Assembly (NCBI RefSeq): GCF_052857255.1
Contig: NC_135498.1
Span: 165,040,124-165,104,123, forward strand
Source: Amblyomma americanum
Lineage: Eukaryota > Arthropoda > Arachnida > Ixodida > Ixodidae
Reading direction: 5' to 3'
Length of the DNA stretch: 64,000 nucleotides
In this document: in pieces, positions 11,499 through 22,007 of the stretch
How positions within the stretch are numbered: the first letter of the stretch is position 1
How the letters are laid out: the number at the start of each line of letters is the position of its first letter
The notes under the pieces: model-generated
Database searches by the model: none
What the model saw: only the letters and a program-made list of their open reading frames with translations
Told to the model about the DNA's origin: nothing
Position numbers and translations under genes: made by a program

Positions 11499-11510
11499 CG
11501 GTCGGTATAT
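11499..11510. repeat. Target-site duplication, right copy
   Basis: A perfect copy of CGGTCGGTATAT (8469-8480). It is followed by AGAGGTCAAGTAATACTGC, which continues the left flank in the uninterrupted paralogue at 45270. Confidence 0.85.
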
Positions 11511-11610
11511 AGAGGTCAAGTAATACTGCTGACGCGTGCAAGCAGAGCTCGAAAATGTGCTGAAAACTTTGAGACAATGGTAGATTGCGCACTGCTTAGC
11601 CTAGGCAGTG

Positions 11611-12026
11611 CCTCCTCAATTTTTTTTTTCAAAGCCAGCCGCAACTCTCGCTTCGCAGCTGGAGACTATGATGCCTCAGTTTAATTAGTTGCCGTGACGC
11701 GGCAGTAGCCAGGTGGGGTGAGTCTAAAATCGGCTGACTGTACCAATATGAAACTGCATGCGGCTGCTTACGTTCATCTGCGCTGTAGGGTACCTCGATA
11801 CGCCAGCGCAGCGGAGGCGCAGGCTCTGAGGCACCCTACCGTGTTCAGGTTACTCTACCGTGTTGTTTCCCAGGACCCCACGAAGAGCGTACTCTCTCCC
11901 GCCGCCATGGAGGAGGCGTATTGTCTAGGCCCAAGCGGAGAGCAGGAAAGTAAGACTGAAGAGGGCTTTAAGCGGTCGGGTCCGTCGTATCTCGCTGGCA
12001 TTGGGAGAAATAGAGGTGGGGCTGCA
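11611..12026. other. Segment absent from the paralogous copy
   Basis: Comparison with 45340-45370 shows both copies alike up to GCGCACTGCTTA and again from about GGACTACTCTTG. The left copy carries about 415 extra bases. They include a 12-base inverted repeat (GTAGGGTACCTC near 11787 and GAGGCACCCTAC near 11831, one mismatch) but no recognisable ends or coding domain. This is an insertion here or a deletion in the right copy. Confidence 0.45.
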
Positions 12027-12974
12027 TTAGGACTACTCTTGTGTTCTCGCCGTTGGTCTGCGGTTTGCTTGAACTGGATCGCGGTTCACTTCCGGTTTAG
12101 TATTCTTGTGTTCGCAAAAGCGCAGCATGCACGCAGCAAGAGTAAAGAATGCGGATATCCTCGTTTTGTATCGCTTGTATTACCCGCTGCAGTTCGGTGT
12201 CATTGTCTTTTAGTTTTGTTTTTCTGCGGAGTATTGAAATACTTAAGAAATAACGAATGACGTCAGTCCGACATTCGCACTTAGATATCTTATCGGCCAG
12301 AGGCTCGCTGTCAAAGCGCTGAAGATATCTTTGAGAGCGATGACGCGAACTCTCCGCATATACTTGCCTCAGTGATGCGTGACAATCCCCTGACAATGTT
12401 CCCACACTCTTGCGTATTTTACTCATGAAGGAACTGCACGCGATAATGGCAGCGACAAGTAACAGATCCAAATTCCGGACGACCCGGCAGGCAGTGACGG
12501 ACTGTGTTTCATCATCATCATGAGTACAAGCACCAGCCACGAGTACAAGTACGCCCGGTGCAGAACGAATGCCTCTTCCAGAGATCTGCAATATAGTCCT
12601 GTCTTGCGGCAGCTCAGCTCGTCGCATTCCGAAAACAATTCTCCTTATCTCCTAACCCGCTATTGTTTTTTAATAATCCGCTGTCTAATCTCTCCACCGC
12701 ATCATACTACGCCGATTCGGTTTCACAGCCTGAAATTTAAGTTCAGCAGCACTTCGTGCTGTAAAGAGTGCTTCACCAGTGGCTTTCATGTCGTCGCCCA
12801 GCGAAAAGAAAGCTCAAACGCTAGTTACTTGCTAGCTCACTACGTCACTAATAGTGTGCTTAACACGTAGAAGTGGAATCAACGTTTAGAGGGTGCTAGA
12901 TAAGGATAAGGAGACCCTTGCGAGGAATGACCAAGTGCTTCAGGTAAATCTTTGCAGATTATAAAAGCTTGAAA

Positions 12975-13600
12975 AGTATAAAAATTCTGCAGGATTTTTC
13001 TTGTTAACGAAGCCATATTGTTGGTTTTACCTCCATCAAGTTTCATCCCCACTTTAAATACCACGACGTAATAGAGGCTAGCGACTCTGTTAGCATGGCT
13101 TAGTCCTCTAGTGTCTTCATGGTATTATAGACTGCGCAGTCATCTGTGATATATTTTACGCTAATCGGTTTGTCGACCCAGAAAGATAAATTGTTTATAC
13201 AAACAACAAGCAAAGCAGGAGCGAGTACCAGGCCCTAACTCCGGAAGAGATATCCGGGGTATTTAAAACGCATCCATACATTGGTGCACAGTGCCTCCAG
13301 TTGCTTAAATATGGCGAAATCCATGTAGTGACTTCAGTTTCTCTCTCAACAGCGATGCGTTTAGTCTATAAATCTTGGTGATTCACCACTTTAAACGCTT
13401 TAAAGAAGTCGATAAAGAAGCCGTATATTTGGATTCTCGTGTGAAGTGCGCTACCTAAATCGTGAGTTATATCCTCTAGTTGTGTAACTGCAGACAGACC
13501 TGAGCCAAGTACATGTTGACTTGTTTTGCCCTTAATTGGAATAAATACGCAACGAAAACTAGATGTCTCTACACGTTTAGTACGATCCCTACTGTCCTGA
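12975..13600 (-). pseudogene. Decayed LINE reverse transcriptase (CR1/Jockey-like)
   Basis: The minus strand reads VTQLEDITHDLGSAL and FIDFFKAFKVVNH (the IDFSKAFD motif, with the second Asp replaced by Lys). After a stop or frameshift it continues with VKYITDDCAVYNT (the FADD box), SWYLKWG and KVGMKLDGGKTNN. Domain order and words fit a CR1/Jockey-like RT palm. Stops and frameshifts make it non-functional. It begins at the right edge of the duplicated block. Confidence 0.65.
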
Positions 13601-13841
13601 CCCTGAGCGGGCACCTCGCCTCGACTTTTGTGTGAAGGCAGAATTCGCGTCTGCTTCGGCTCGCAACCATACCGAATAGAAAGCGTTGGAATAAAAAAAA
13701 ATAAAGATGAATAGTTTTTCTCTAAATTATTTGTTGTCAAAACTTCGGTGGCGGGTAGCCAGTGGCGAACTATACGCGCAATGTGGAAGCAGCGACTGGT
13801 GATTAGTGATTGATGCGATGCCTGTGGCATCACATGGCGCC

Positions 13842-14211
13842 TCTCGCGGTTAATAATAATTGATTTTGGGGGGAATGGATAAAGGAGGGAATAAAAGAGG
13901 AAAAATTGGTTTTTGGGGAAAGGCGCAGTATCTGTCTCGCATATCGTTGAACACCTGAACCGCACCGTAAGGGAAGGTTAAAGGAGGGAGTGAAAGAAGA
14001 AAGGAAGAGAGAGGTGCCGTAGTGGAGGGCTCCGGAATAATTTCGACCACCTAGGGATCTTTAACGTGCACTGACATCGCACAGCACACGGGCGCCTTAG
14101 CGTTTTTACTCCATAAAAACGCAGCCGCTGCGGTCGGGTTCGAACCCGGGAACTTTGGATCAGTAGTCGAGCGCTCTAACCACTGAGCCACCGCGGCGGC
14201 ATCTCGCGGTT
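13842..14211 (-). mobile_element. tRNA-derived SINE, longer subfamily, with 10-bp TSD
   Basis: The head at the right (14100-14200, minus) has GCCGCGGTGGCTCAGTGG and GGGTTCGAACCC. The body has GATGTCAGTGCACG and AGATCCCTAGGTGG, then a unique tail through TTCACTCCCTCCTT and ending (ATT)n. TCTCGCGGTT flanks it on both sides (13842-13851 and 14202-14211). A second copy of this subfamily is at 24943. The ~350-bp body differs from the ~230-bp Ruka-like copies at the 3' end. Confidence 0.8.
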
Positions 14212-14328
14212 TGATTGAGTGAGTGAGTGAAAAACTTTTATTGAACATTTGCGTAGTTCGGCGGCAGCAGGATCCGCGTCGTCTTCATATCAGGCGATCC
14301 CGGATCCCGTCTTCGCAAGGTCGGGCCC

Positions 14329-15277
14329 TCATTCCAGGGCTCCGCTGAGCCGCGCTGCCTCGTAAGCGTGCTGCACCAGGGTCCTTTGGACCGTGAGCTC
14401 GCTGCTGACGAGCCGGCTCTCCCATTGCTCCGCACTTGTGTGTTTGTGTTGGTGGAATTTTATGTTTCGCTCACACTCCCATGTGATGTGGTACAGCGTT
14501 GGTACCGCCCCGCACCACGGGCATGTGGCTCTGTATTGTGTCGGAAACATCTTGTTTAGTATGTGTAAATTTGGAAAAATACCCGTCTGCAGTCTGCGCC
14601 ACCCGGTAGCCTCTTCCTTTGTTAGTGCCTTGTGTGGCGGAGGATATTTATACCTTAAGCCCCTGTATAGGGCCAGGTGCTCTGCATACCCCCCGTCGCA
14701 GGCTCGGGTGCAATAGTCGTCCGGTAATCCCGCTCGGAAACTCATCGCTCGAGCATGGCCGTCCGCTCTTTCATTTCCCTTAATACCTGCATGCCCGGGT
14801 ATCCAAACCAGGCTGTGTATGTGTTTTGTGTCTGAGACACGCACTTTTCTGAGTATGTTCATGGCTGCGGCACCTATCCTTCCCCTAGTGTAGTTCCTAC
14901 ATGCCTCTTTCGAGTCTGTAAGTATATTTAGAGATTTGTTTCCCTGGGAGCCGCAAGCGACCGCTAGAGCTATGGCAACCTCCTCGGCTGTTGCGTCCGC
15001 AGCCTCTGCCGCTGCACAGGTGATCAGTTCTCCCTGGTGGTCGACTACTACAGCCGCGGCCGTGCGCTTCCTATCCATCAGGTACAGCGCCGCGTCCGTG
15101 AAGACCGTGTTTTCCAGATTGGCTAAGCCTCGCTCGATATACTCGGCACTTGCTTTCCGTCTTCCTTCGTGCAGGTTCGGATCCATGTTCCTGGGCGGGC
15201 AGGGGTGCGACCCGAATGGCTCTTCTAATTCCATCCGGGACGTCCCTGTACCTGTCAAGGCGCTCTTGTGTTTCCAC
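14329..15277 (-). pseudogene. RNase H and zinc tail of I-clade-like LINE
   Basis: RNase H carboxylates are visible as VFTDAALY (D), ATAEEVAIALAV (E), ILTDSKEACRNY (D) and GNERADGHAR (D), with VWIPGHAGIKG before the last. A CPWCGAVPT...HITWEC zinc-binding motif follows. The domain degrades the RNA strand in the hybrid during reverse transcription. It lies in a different frame from the RT upstream, with frameshifts near 15250 and 15400, so the polyprotein is broken. Confidence 0.8.
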
Positions 15278-15381
15278 CCCTATTCTTTTCTGAAGTTCCC
15301 GGCCTGTTGGCGTGACTCGGAGTCTCGTATACTGTGCCCTGATTTGGGCCTCCCTCAGCTCTTGGAAGGTGTTACTAATCC

Positions 15382-16915
15382 CTAGCTGGAGTAGTTTCTC
15401 GTTCGGTGTGTTGCTAGGTAATGCAGGGCGGTCTTATATGCCTTCCTTAATATTACATCTACCTGTTCCATGTCGGCTTTGGTTGGTATCTGGTAGGGCA
15501 GTGAATAGGTGACTCGGCTGACTATCAGGCTGCTCACGAGTCTGAGCGTGTCTTCCTCTTTCATGCCGTACCGCCTATGCGAGACTCTGCTGATCATTCT
15601 TCCTACCTGCTCTGCTGCTTTACTTATTAGGCTGATGGTGTGGCTGCATTTCCTGCTTCTTTGCAGCCACATACCTAGCACCCTTATCATGTCTTTCTCT
15701 GGGATCCTCTGCCCTTCCAGGTAGACTTCCAGCTCCGCTTTAGTGGGATGTCTTCCGACTGTCAGCAGCTCCGATTTCTCGGTTGAGCATCTGAGGCCTC
15801 TTTCTCTGGTGTACTTCTCCACGCACGCGGCTGCTTCCTGTAGTCTGTCCTCCTTCTCCCCCACAGAGCCCTGGGTGACCCATACCATGACATCGTCGGC
15901 ATACATCGCGTGTTTTATCCCTGGTATCCTCTCGAGTTGCCGCGCAAGCCCGACCATCGCAACGTTGAACAATATCGGTGAGATGACCGATCCCTGGGGA
16001 GTGCCCTTGCATGGTGTGCCGAAAGGGTCGCTTCTAAGGTCTCCAAGCCCGACTGTCGCAGTTCTATCGCTTAAGAAGGCCCTGACATAACTATGGATTC
16101 TTTTTCCGCAGTTGTTGTTATTGATTCCATCCATGATGGCGTTGTGGCTGACGTTGTCGAAGGCCCCCTTTATATCGAGGGCCATGACCACGTTTTCCCC
16201 TGCTTTTGGCATCGTGGCTAGAACCTCCTCCTTAAGCTGTATTAGGATGTCTTGGGTGGACAGGTTCGCTCTAAAACCGTACATGCTATCCGGATATAAC
16301 CTTCCTCCTTCCAGATGAGTTTGAATCCTTTTGGTGATTATCCTCTCGTAGAGCTTACCTAGACATGATGTTAAGGAAATGGGTCTGAGGTTTTCGATCG
16401 ATAGCTTTTTGCCTGGCTTTGGTATCATAACCACCATTGCGTGCTTCCACTCTGCCGGAACCGTGCCGGATTGCCAAAGCTTATTGAGGTACACCACTAG
16501 CTGGTCTATGGCGTTGTCGCTGAGATTCCTGATTAGTGAGTTGCTGATTTTGTCTGCTCCCGTTGCCGTGTTCTTTGTGGCCGCTCTTACCGCCTCGATT
16601 ACCTCTTCCTTGGTGATAGGCCTGTCCATGTTTAGATTCTCTTCGCCTTTATACTCTTCCTTGTAGCTTTCTATCTGATCCTTCCCGTAGCATTTTATCC
16701 TAACTTCCTCTAGCAGCTGTTCCTCGGTTCCATCATATTGATGTACCAGTCTCTGTAGCGACTTGCTGCCTTCGGTTTTGCTTTGGGTTGGGTCCATGAG
16801 GGCTCGGAGAATCTGCCACGTCCTAGCCGTTACTAGCGGGCCATTCAGCGAATTACTGAACTGCTGCCAGCCCTGCCTTGCCAGTTGTATTGCATAGTAC
16901 TCTGCTTTTTCAGTT
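15382..16915 (-). pseudogene. Reverse transcriptase of I-clade-like LINE
   Basis: The RT palm shows ATGADKISNSLI, WKHAMVVMIPKPGK, LRPISLTSCLGKLYE, GFRANLSTQDIL, MALDIKGAFDNVSH (catalytic Asp), GTPQGSVISPILFN and HAMYADDVMVWV (YADD). The thumb follows with VSSLIVSRVTYSLPY. The frame is open through the whole RT but starts with unrelated codons beyond ~16915, matching 5' truncation. The RT core looks intact, but it is separated from RNase H by frameshifts and has no endonuclease. Confidence 0.85.
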
Positions 16916-18335
16916 ATCTCAGAGAAAAAAGCGCGCCACAAAAGACGAACACAGGGAGCGAGGCAGAAAGAGCAGGCGCGAGATTGCATTATTTTATTGC
17001 CGTTACGCCTTTGCAAATAAAGATTGAAATAAAAAAAATGTACTCCACAAATAAGGAACACAATTCCAGCCGGTGCACGTGTCAAACAAAACGCTGCAAA
17101 TATATGTCTCCAAGCTAAGCAAAGAAACTGATGGCTCTCTCACCCATTAATTGCCCGCCTTCTTTATATGATGTGCTGTCAAAGGCTCACGTGCTTCAGT
17201 GTCCTGGCTGCCGCCAAGAATTTTGAAGCAAGTCTGAGCTTGCTTCCTCTGCATGCAGTATACAGTGCAGAGAAATAGTGAAAGCTTATGCTGCCTTACA
17301 TGCTCATTAAGACCGCGCGCCCTTTGAGCGACGTCAGCGAAACTGAATATACATCATAGTTTTTTTCTTCTTTTTATTCCTTTCCTTCCAATGCAAGCTC
17401 TTGCGTGCATCCGCGCCTCATACAAAGTTTTATTAATCACATATAGGAGTATGTGTGGCGTGCGTGCACGGTACATTCGCTGCGCATAGAAAGCGAAATA
17501 CTCTGACTCATTTTCCTCGTGTTTTCTTGAATATAGCCTTTCAAACATTAGCTTTGCTACACTGGTCGACAAGCTGCTGCGCACGTGCACGTTGCAAGTG
17601 ATAGCGCCTGGTTAGCACAGCAGTGCAGCAGGCAATACGGTGAAGCACAGGCTGGGAAGGTCTGCACCGAATACTACTTGACTCGGTAGTGCGGGAGAGG
17701 TTAGAAACGATGGTCCGTAGAGGACCGCGAAGCGAAGGGTTTGGAGGGTGACGTCGATTGACACTCATTATCCTCGCGGTCGCTCTTGCATGCGCCGCGC
17801 TCCTCAGACTGAGTCCGGGCGCTGGATATGCGGTTGTCTGTTTGTGCAGTGGAAGTCCTTATCCTGCGTTAAATCTGTCCGTGGCACCCAGCGGCAAAGC
17901 GCGGGCGTAAACATGGAACGCCTTTCAGTGTTGTGTGTGCCTTTGTCAGAAGTGTCAGGGCTACATATGACTCTTTGTGGGGCCGCTAAGTAGGGCACTA
18001 GACACGACTACAGCTCCATACCGTCCAGAGGGACGGTAACTGAAACTCTGTGCACTGACGCTTTCGACAAACGCTGTATGTCTGAATAAGCTGCTTGCCA
18101 GCGTGCCATGGGTTTGGCGAGAAAGCGCTCTGCGAGGCGAGCTCTTTGCGCGAGTGCTCACATGACTCGAGAAACTGAACCTTGCCGGTTGCAAAACACA
18201 AGGAGCACGTGCTCCTAGAGCGCGTGGCGAAAGCCTCGAATGACGTTCCAAGTTTTCGCTTGACAAACAGCTTGGACCCGGCAAGAGAACGGATGCTGAT
18301 AGTGCGTCGTGACGTGCCTATTATTTGACTTACAG
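16916..18335. other. Intron/intergenic sequence, no gene recognised
   Basis: Short frames here have no domain signature. I searched for an alternative signal-peptide exon before 18336 and found no convincing one; an ATG at 17912 reads MERLSVLCV and then loses hydrophobicity. Confidence 0.35.
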
Positions 18336-18514
18336 GAACAGTACACCGAAATGTTGGTGCAGGCGGTGGGAATAATGGACGAAAACATTGCCCTCTTCAG
18401 CTCGATTGATGATCCCGGTGAAAAATGCTTGACCTGCACGCGGACAGTGTATGAACCTGAGAATCGGTTCACCATCTTCGTTTTTCACTACCAGGGCCAG
18501 AATGGAGAATCAAG
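18336..18514 (+). CDS. Tick lipocalin (histamine-binding-like) internal exon, N-terminal strands
   Basis: The acceptor ATTTGACTTACAG precedes an open exon of 179 nt, entered at phase 0 and left at phase 2 by the donor AAG|GTTTGT. It encodes EQYTEMLVQAVGIMDENIALF, then DDPGEKCLTCTRTVYEP and TIFVFHYQGQNGESR. This resembles the first barrel strands of tick lipocalins, with the first conserved Cys after a DP-type loop. Tick lipocalins are secreted saliva proteins that bind histamine, serotonin or leukotrienes at the feeding site. The phase joins cleanly to the exon at 21937. Alone this exon would be weak; the chain of four phased exons makes it convincing. Confidence 0.65.
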
Positions 18515-18824
18515 GTTTGTAAGCTCCTTGCCTGGTGTCTTAACCATTTCTGCACTCTTATACTGGTAACCATTACTAGAGGTGCACATCTTCAAATGTT
18601 TCTAGCACCGCTTTTTTTCCGCTTTTTTTTTACAAGTTATTTCTTCGTCAGCTCTGAGCAAATTAGAGGTCACTCTGTAACCTTAATTTTAACCGTCACT
18701 TGCGAGTAATTTACAGGTTACGCTTTACCGTTCATACTCTCCGACATGTCCCAAGCGGCGCGGGGAAGCAGATTTTGTGGTCCCTAACTATATGGTTGAA
18801 ATGAAGTTAAGGGTTATCCTATGT

Positions 18825-19215
18825 GAAGGTAAGGGTTCAGCTCAAGTTAAGGACAGCGCAGCGAGGTACGGAAAGAAAACTGACAGGTTTAATGTTAAGA
18901 GGCCGGAAGCCGGCAGAGTGGATGAGGGAACAAACGCGCGTTAATGGCATCCTAGTTGAAATCAAGAGGAATAACTGTGCTTGGGCAGAGCATGCAATGC
19001 GAAGGCAAGATTACCGAAGGCCCTTAAGTGTAACATACTGGATTCCAAGGGAAGGGAAGCGTAGCAGGGGGCGGCAATAAGTTAGGTGGGCGGATGACAT
19101 TAAGAAGTTTGCGGGCATAGGGTGGGCGCAGCTGGCAATGGACCGGGTTAATTGCAGGGACATGGGAGAGACCTTTGTCTTCCAGTGAGCGTAGTCGGGC
19201 TGATGATGAAGATGG
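18825..19215 (+). mobile_element. RTE-type LINE, 5'-truncated 3' end
   Basis: The plus strand reads VQLKLRTAQRGTERKLTG, WMREQTRVNGILVEIKR, HAMRRQDYR, EGKRSRGRQ, a stop, then VRWADDIKKFAG and MDRVNCRDMGETF. It ends with a (TGATGAAGATG) tract. It belongs to the same family as the near full-length copy at 8481 and lies in the intron between the first two lipocalin exons identified here. Confidence 0.8.
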
Positions 19216-21936
19216 ACATGGTCAGCCGGGCTCGGTGGCTGGCGCTGTGATTCTTGTCCGCCGTGGCACGCCTCGGCGTGTATTTGGCACTGGCTGGGCG
19301 GAGTGATCAGTTGAGCAGTGCTTGTCACCACTCTGTTCGCCTAGACTAGGCGGGCAGCTGCAGGAAATGATGGCCCAACGGAGTATGTTAGGCCCAGCGG
19401 ATACAAGATAAGGAGATCGGGCTGACACCTTGCTCACAGATTCTCATTAATGCGGCAGTTTTTAATCCTTCACGTTATTTCATTAATTGCACTGCAGTTA
19501 CTTAGAGGCTAATCCAGTCCTCAATATCTGCTTAAAATCTACCGTCAATTGAATTCGTCTCTGAACAACACAGCGCTTAGGTCTGCTATTCCAACATATG
19601 AGCGAGAACGTCAGTCAAAAAATAATATATACTTGGCAATAAGTCGATGAACCGTAAGCGCAGTCTTAGTTTATTTTCACCTCTAAGTGCGTGCTGACTG
19701 ATCACTGGAAACGCAGTACAACGCAATGCGCACACTGCGGTTGAGTAACGACAACAACACCGCCCCCATCAGCTGCAGCACCCCACGACCACTACCACCA
19801 AAAGAACAACAACAAAGACCCGCTGGCGTAGCGCTTCAGGAACGGCAGCACAAATAGGACACAGCGGTAAAGTGATTGACAGAAACACAGTTTTATTTTT
19901 CCGTTCTTTATAACAGCGAACACCCTTTTTCTAAACACGAAAAAACAATATCGCTGTTCTTAGTCCTGCGGGCACAGGTTAGAGTTTCAGCGTAAGCGCC
20001 TGAGGTGGCAGCGGTATCGTAGACGACGCATTTCGACGTTCCAAACATTTGTCTACTTCTTATTTCAGGGTGGTTTGTGTTTCGCGTCGCCGTCTGTCAC
20101 CTGCCCCTTCGGTTCTTTAACCAGACGAAGTTTTAGTGCGTGAACACTGATCCGATGGGTGTCAACCCCGAGCAAAATTTTCTGTTGTCTGTTCGCGTTA
20201 TCTGTTTGCCTAGCGAGAGCATTCCATCTCACGGCGCTTTCGGCTCATCGTCGTCTCCTATACGTAGCAAAAATCCGTACTTACGCACTGATTTCAATAT
20301 AGTAAATATTCGGTGTACTTTTTCTCCATCTCAAAATGTGCTACTGAACGCCACCATAGCACCCCTAGTGGGAGTGAGAGGAACTAGCGCTTGCGTCGAA
20401 GCCGCATCTGTCGGAGAGGTCTGAATACGAGAAGGAAAGAGAGATAAGAGGCGCGCCGGCACATGTACATTATCGAACGTAACGAGCGTGAAGGATAAAC
20501 ATCAATGGAAAGAACGAGTTGTATGTTGCTACCAAAGATGCTGGAACCGTCTTGTTAACGACCGCCTGGCGGAAGCAGGATTACTGTTCACTCACTGCCA
20601 ACAGATTTAATAAGCTAAGATCAAGCGTTGAAGTGTTGCCCAATTGCTTAAAAGTAGCACGCGAGCATCGAACAAACGGCCTTACAACCGCGTATAAGGA
20701 TGCAAGGCGGGGAAATGTGCTTGCCGCTTGCAGCATGTTGCAGCCATTACGCTTTGTTGGAGAGTGCTGCATGGTCATTTAATCTACACACGCGTGATGC
20801 TGTTAAACAGTTGGCGGGGTGCACGTGAAAAAGAATCATTTCAATGGCTGCGAAGCGAACCAAGAAATTTCATGAACTATTCAGACAACTTACCTTTTTT
20901 CCTCAAACCTTCGAGACGCGTACTTGAACCTTACCAAATGAAAGAGTTTCTTAATGTTCTTCCCGTAGTGCATTGAAGCCAGACGTTTTGTTTGTGACGG
21001 TTTAGGAGCGCGGAGAGTTCTACCGGTCGCAAGGAAGGAAGCGCTTGCGCTGAATATACTTGTTTAATCTAATTTCTTTAACATGACTTTTTATTTGAAG
21101 TGGCGTCTTCAATGACATGGCACTACTTTTCACTAGATCGTAGGCAGAGAAATATTAACATAAGACTGCCTTGGAGTTAACATAAAATTTATCTTTATTG
21201 TACTCTGCAATTAAGAGATGTAAAAATTGGCTGTTTACCTCGGCGAAGTTAAAATGGGAATAAAATTTGTCTTTCTTGATATTAATGGAGGCCTATGAGC
21301 AAAGCCGGCCGCCTCTTCTACCTAGTTCAAAAATCGTATCGAGCTTTTGAGAACAAGGAACCATTTTTTAACGCCCTGCTGTCATTTTTAGCCCTGAAAT
21401 CACGATGACAGCCACTTATAAAGCCGAGCGACTTGTGCTTGCATTATATTCTGCCCCTGAGAAATACGCGCTTTGCTCGACCTTATCCTCTATCTCAGAG
21501 AAAAAAAGCTGCAATTTTAGGGTAAATGTCTATTCATATATAGGAATACAGACAATGCGCTAGCATAGAACCATTGTTGGCAACACTCAACAGCTTGGAT
21601 TGTTTGTGTTCATCTTTCGGGGATTAAGCCAGAGTGTAAAAAAGAATGTACAATACCTTTCGAGGCAACTGTAGTAGAGCCATTGCTTCGATTGGAGGAC
21701 TTGGCTTGTCCGATATATGAAAACGAGAAAACAAGGCCCACGATGATTCTTTCGAATTCATTGCGCTAACTTTGAGTGCATTTGCACTTGAATCCGAACA
21801 TATATATAAAACAGGGAGCAGGGATACTTTACCCGTACCCCTGAAAAAATATAGCGAATATGCCGAGCCATGTGTGACACCGATGACCTCAATGTTTTTA
21901 TTTTAATCTTTAGTGACGCTTAATCTTCTTAATTAG
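19216..21936. other. Intron sequence, no gene recognised
   Basis: Between two phased lipocalin exons. No exon, SINE or LINE is evident; there are short CAA/CAC-rich runs near 19750-19830. Open frames at 20140 and 20519 have no recognisable domains. Confidence 0.4.
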
Positions 21937-22007
21937 GACTGACGTGCCTTTCTGCGTGAACTTGACTGCGACGGATTCCCTCAAGTTTGGCTTTAGCCCA
22001 TGCGAAG
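21937..22007 (+). CDS. Tick lipocalin internal exon (short)
   Basis: The acceptor CTTCTTAATTAG and donor GAAG|GTGAGA bound 71 nt. The first base completes the codon left at phase 2 by the previous exon; the frame then reads TDVPFCVNLTATDSLKFGF and SPCE, leaving phase 1. It is the short central barrel exon; an NLT N-glycosylation sequon is visible. Too short to find as an ORF, it was located by phase and splice sites and fits both neighbours without forcing. Confidence 0.65.

Larger units (their letters stand above)
7250..12970 (+). repeat. Segmental duplication, left copy (lipocalin promoter, exon 1 and intron 1)
   Basis: With the LINE at 8481-11498 removed, this block runs colinear with 43990-46365. 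Shared landmarks in order: CTGTTTAGA; AAAAGAAATGGAAAGGCTG; GAGACCGTAAAAAGACGTG; the TATA and signal-peptide exon; CGGTCGGTATAT/AGAGGTCAAGTAATACTGC; GAACGCCTCTTCCAG type words; and AGGGTGCTAGATAA near the right end. The left copy also has ~415 bp (about 11611-12026) that the right copy lacks. Direct orientation suggests a tandem gene duplication later expanded by transposons. Confidence 0.75.
14212..16915 (-). mobile_element. I/R1-like LINE with RNase H, 5'-truncated
   Basis: This minus-strand LINE carries RT, RNase H and a zinc-binding tail. Its 3' end has AATAAAAG followed by a (TCAC)n-type tail at about 14213-14240. The 5' end stops at about 16915, inside the region just upstream of the RT, so ORF1 and the endonuclease are absent. 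The 3' end abuts the SINE's target duplication, so the SINE inserted at the LINE tail or beside it. Confidence 0.8.

Noticed and set aside
11718..12260. 180-codon plus-strand frame
   Set aside because: Lies in the intron-equivalent region; its first part is absent from the paralogous block and the rest is not conserved in frame.
12097..12627. Minus-strand frame with similarity to the frame at 45762-46082
   Set aside because: Similarity is explained by the duplicated DNA block; the frames diverge with indels and no domain is recognised.
14936..16666. Plus-strand frames across 14.9-16.7 kb
   Set aside because: Antisense shadows of the minus-strand I-clade LINE RT and RNase H.
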